The notes under the pieces are model-generated. The model was not told the origin of the DNA. It saw only the letters and a program-made list of their open reading frames with translations, and searched no databases. DNA of 14,367 bases, taken from contig JAZNYQ010000044.1 in assembly GCA_045594545.1 (NCBI GenBank), positions 1-14,367 on the forward strand, read 5' to 3'. Of this stretch, positions 13,899 to 14,367 are shown piece by piece. The position numbers and the translations under genes were made by a program. The stretch is from CAKSHC01 sp045594545 (GTDB taxonomy: Bacteria; Bacillota; Clostridia; Oscillospirales; UMGS1783). Each line of letters opens with the position of its first letter. The stretch's first letter is position 1.

Positions 13899-13961
13899 AT
13901 GAAAGCAACAGGTATTGTGAGAAGAATTGAGGAATGCGTTATAATAGGGCAAACCGCCTGA
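13899..13961 (+). pseudogene. Truncated SpoVT/AbrB-type regulator, copy 2
   Basis: ATG 13899 opens MKATGIVRRIEECVIIGQTA and then stops. The first ten residues equal the start of copy 1 and of SpoVT-family regulators. After ATTGA (13926-13930) the homology ends where a 79-bp hairpin element begins. Only 20 codons remain, so this is a broken gene start, not a functional protein. Confidence 0.75.
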
Positions 13962-14011
13962 AACCCGCATAAACACTAGGGTTTTCGCTGGTTTGCCCCA
14001 TTGAACGCATT
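13933..14011. repeat. 79-bp imperfect palindromic element, possible MITE or recombination site
   Basis: Three nested stems: AATGCGTT/AACGCATT (13933-13940 with 14004-14011), GGGCAAACC/GGTTTGCCC (13947-13955 with 13990-13998) and GAAACCC/GGGTTT (13960-13966 with 13979-13984), around a 12-nt loop. The ends are about 22-bp imperfect inverted repeats. There is no T tract, so it is not an ordinary terminator. Its position exactly at the break of the regulator fragment suggests it marks an insertion or integration point. It could also encode a folded RNA. Confidence 0.6.
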
Positions 14012-14116
14012 GGTGTCAAAACAGGGTTTTGGGGCGATTTTAGAAAGGAGCAGAACACATTCTAATATGCGTCAGAAATACATACTCTGAGCAGCCAAAA
14101 TTAAATATTCAACTGT
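14012..14116. other. Stretch without recognisable gene
   Basis: AT-mixed DNA between the hairpin element and the terminator. It contains AAAGGAG at about 14045 and a 7-codon frame MRQKYIL at 14067 with poor spacing, which is probably not translated or is a gene remnant. Confidence 0.4.
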
Positions 14117-14168
14117 AACAAGTAAAGCCGGATGAGATTATACCTTATCTGGCTTTCGCTTGTTTTTC
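14117..14168 (+). terminator. Intrinsic terminator
   Basis: AAAGCCGGATGAG (14124-14136) pairs with CTTATCTGGCTTT (14144-14156) through 13 pairs including G-U pairs. It is extended by AACAAG/CTTGTT (14117-14122 with 14159-14164) and followed by T residues. It ends whatever transcript crosses the hairpin element. Confidence 0.75.
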
Positions 14169-14216
14169 TGATAAATTTATTCACAAAGCAAATTAACCAA
14201 ATTCCGTTAATATATG

Positions 14217-14245
14217 TTGCAATTGTCGATTAATGGTGCTATAAT
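14217..14245 (+). promoter_or_regulatory. Sigma-A-type promoter of the last gene
   Basis: TTGCAA (14217-14222), 17 bp, TATAAT (14240-14245), about 50 bp upstream of the TTG start at 14296. Confidence 0.8.
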
Positions 14246-14295
14246 ATATTTTACGCATGATATTTTCATAAAATGAAGAAAGGTAGGGATTTGTT

Positions 14296-14367
14296 TTGGA
14301 TGGCATTACACAACTTATCAAATCAGAAATAATAAAACAATACAAAAGTGTACGTAAGTTTTCCGAA
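14296..14367 (+). CDS. Start of a putative XRE-type DNA-binding protein (partial, runs off the window)
   Basis: TTG 14296 has a GGTAGGG ribosome binding site 7 nt upstream and begins (M)DGITQLIKSEIIKQYKSVRK followed by FSE, 24 codons to the window end. The pattern of an initial helix with IKQYKSVRKFSE resembles the first helix of small lambda-repressor/XRE-type regulators, in which FSE is followed by a turn into the recognition helix. A good promoter lies upstream. Only the N-terminus is visible, so the family is a guess from a short motif. Confidence 0.5.
   Translation, partial: MDGITQLIKSEIIKQYKSVRKFSE

Noticed and set aside
13933..14011. Reading the palindromic element as an ordinary terminator or an integron attC site
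   Set aside because: No T tract follows, and no integron integrase or attC core-site pair can be recognised. I kept it as an unassigned palindromic element.
14067..14090. Seven-codon frame MRQKYIL after AAAGGAG
   Set aside because: The distance from the ribosome binding site is too long and the frame stops at once. At most it is a remnant.
1..14367. tRNA, rRNA or CRISPR arrays
   Set aside because: No regularly spaced repeats, cloverleaf-like segments with CCA-type ends, or rRNA-like stretches were seen by eye.

Overview
The window looks like chromosomal DNA from an anaerobic Gram-positive spore-former, probably a gut Clostridia/Oscillospiraceae-type bacterium. Supporting signs are strong AGGAG-type ribosome binding sites, sigma-A-like promoters with 17-bp spacers, hairpin plus T-tract terminators, an oxygen-sensitive [FeFe]-hydrogenase, L-fucose use, and pieces of a SpoVT/AbrB-type sporulation regulator. 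No RNA gene or CRISPR array was seen, so the taxonomy is an inference from gene content and signals.

Region 1 (1-4261) is an L-fucose catabolic block: a good promoter, fucI (isomerase), fucA (fuculose-1-phosphate aldolase), a hairpin, then an FGGY sugar kinase that is the probable fuculokinase, and a strong terminator. Together these would turn L-fucose into dihydroxyacetone phosphate and L-lactaldehyde. Region 2 (4297-7930) is a separate transcription unit. It has its own promoter and two translationally coupled genes: a GltD-like flavoprotein with a NuoF-like iron-sulfur segment at its N-terminus, and a complete group A [FeFe]-hydrogenase. They probably form a soluble NAD(P)H-linked hydrogenase. 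Region 3 (7957-9180) is a multi-pass membrane protein of unknown role with a cytosolic or extracellular C-terminal domain that may have a permuted papain-like fold.

Region 4 (9201 to about 10230) is a junction. The C-terminal 40% of a GH36 alpha-galactosidase lies on the minus strand and is cut off near 10040. Beyond that point the sequence changes from GC-rich to clearly AT-rich and looks like accessory DNA.

Region 5 (about 10130-14367) is the accessory part. It starts and nearly ends with two broken copies of the start of a spoVT/abrB-like gene, each preceded by the same kind of leader, in which the ribosome binding site can pair with an upstream anti-Shine-Dalgarno sequence and a conserved ACTAACA motif lies in the loop. 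Between them are: a coupled pair (unknown protein plus ClpP-like serine protease); a 16-bp-stem bidirectional terminator; a minus-strand HhH-GPD-type DNA glycosylase-like gene preceded by a 26-codon small ORF; a divergently transcribed unknown gene sharing a symmetrical promoter region; and a very acidic small protein. The second regulator fragment is broken by a 79-bp hairpin element with about 22-bp inverted ends. The window closes with a terminator, a promoter and the first 24 codons of a gene that looks like a small DNA-binding protein of XRE type.

The most unusual material is the repeated structured leader with its broken regulator starts, the hairpin element, and the unknown/ClpP-like and HhH-GPD cassettes they bracket. 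This is consistent with a recombination-prone accessory or defence-type locus, but no sequence here proves such a function.
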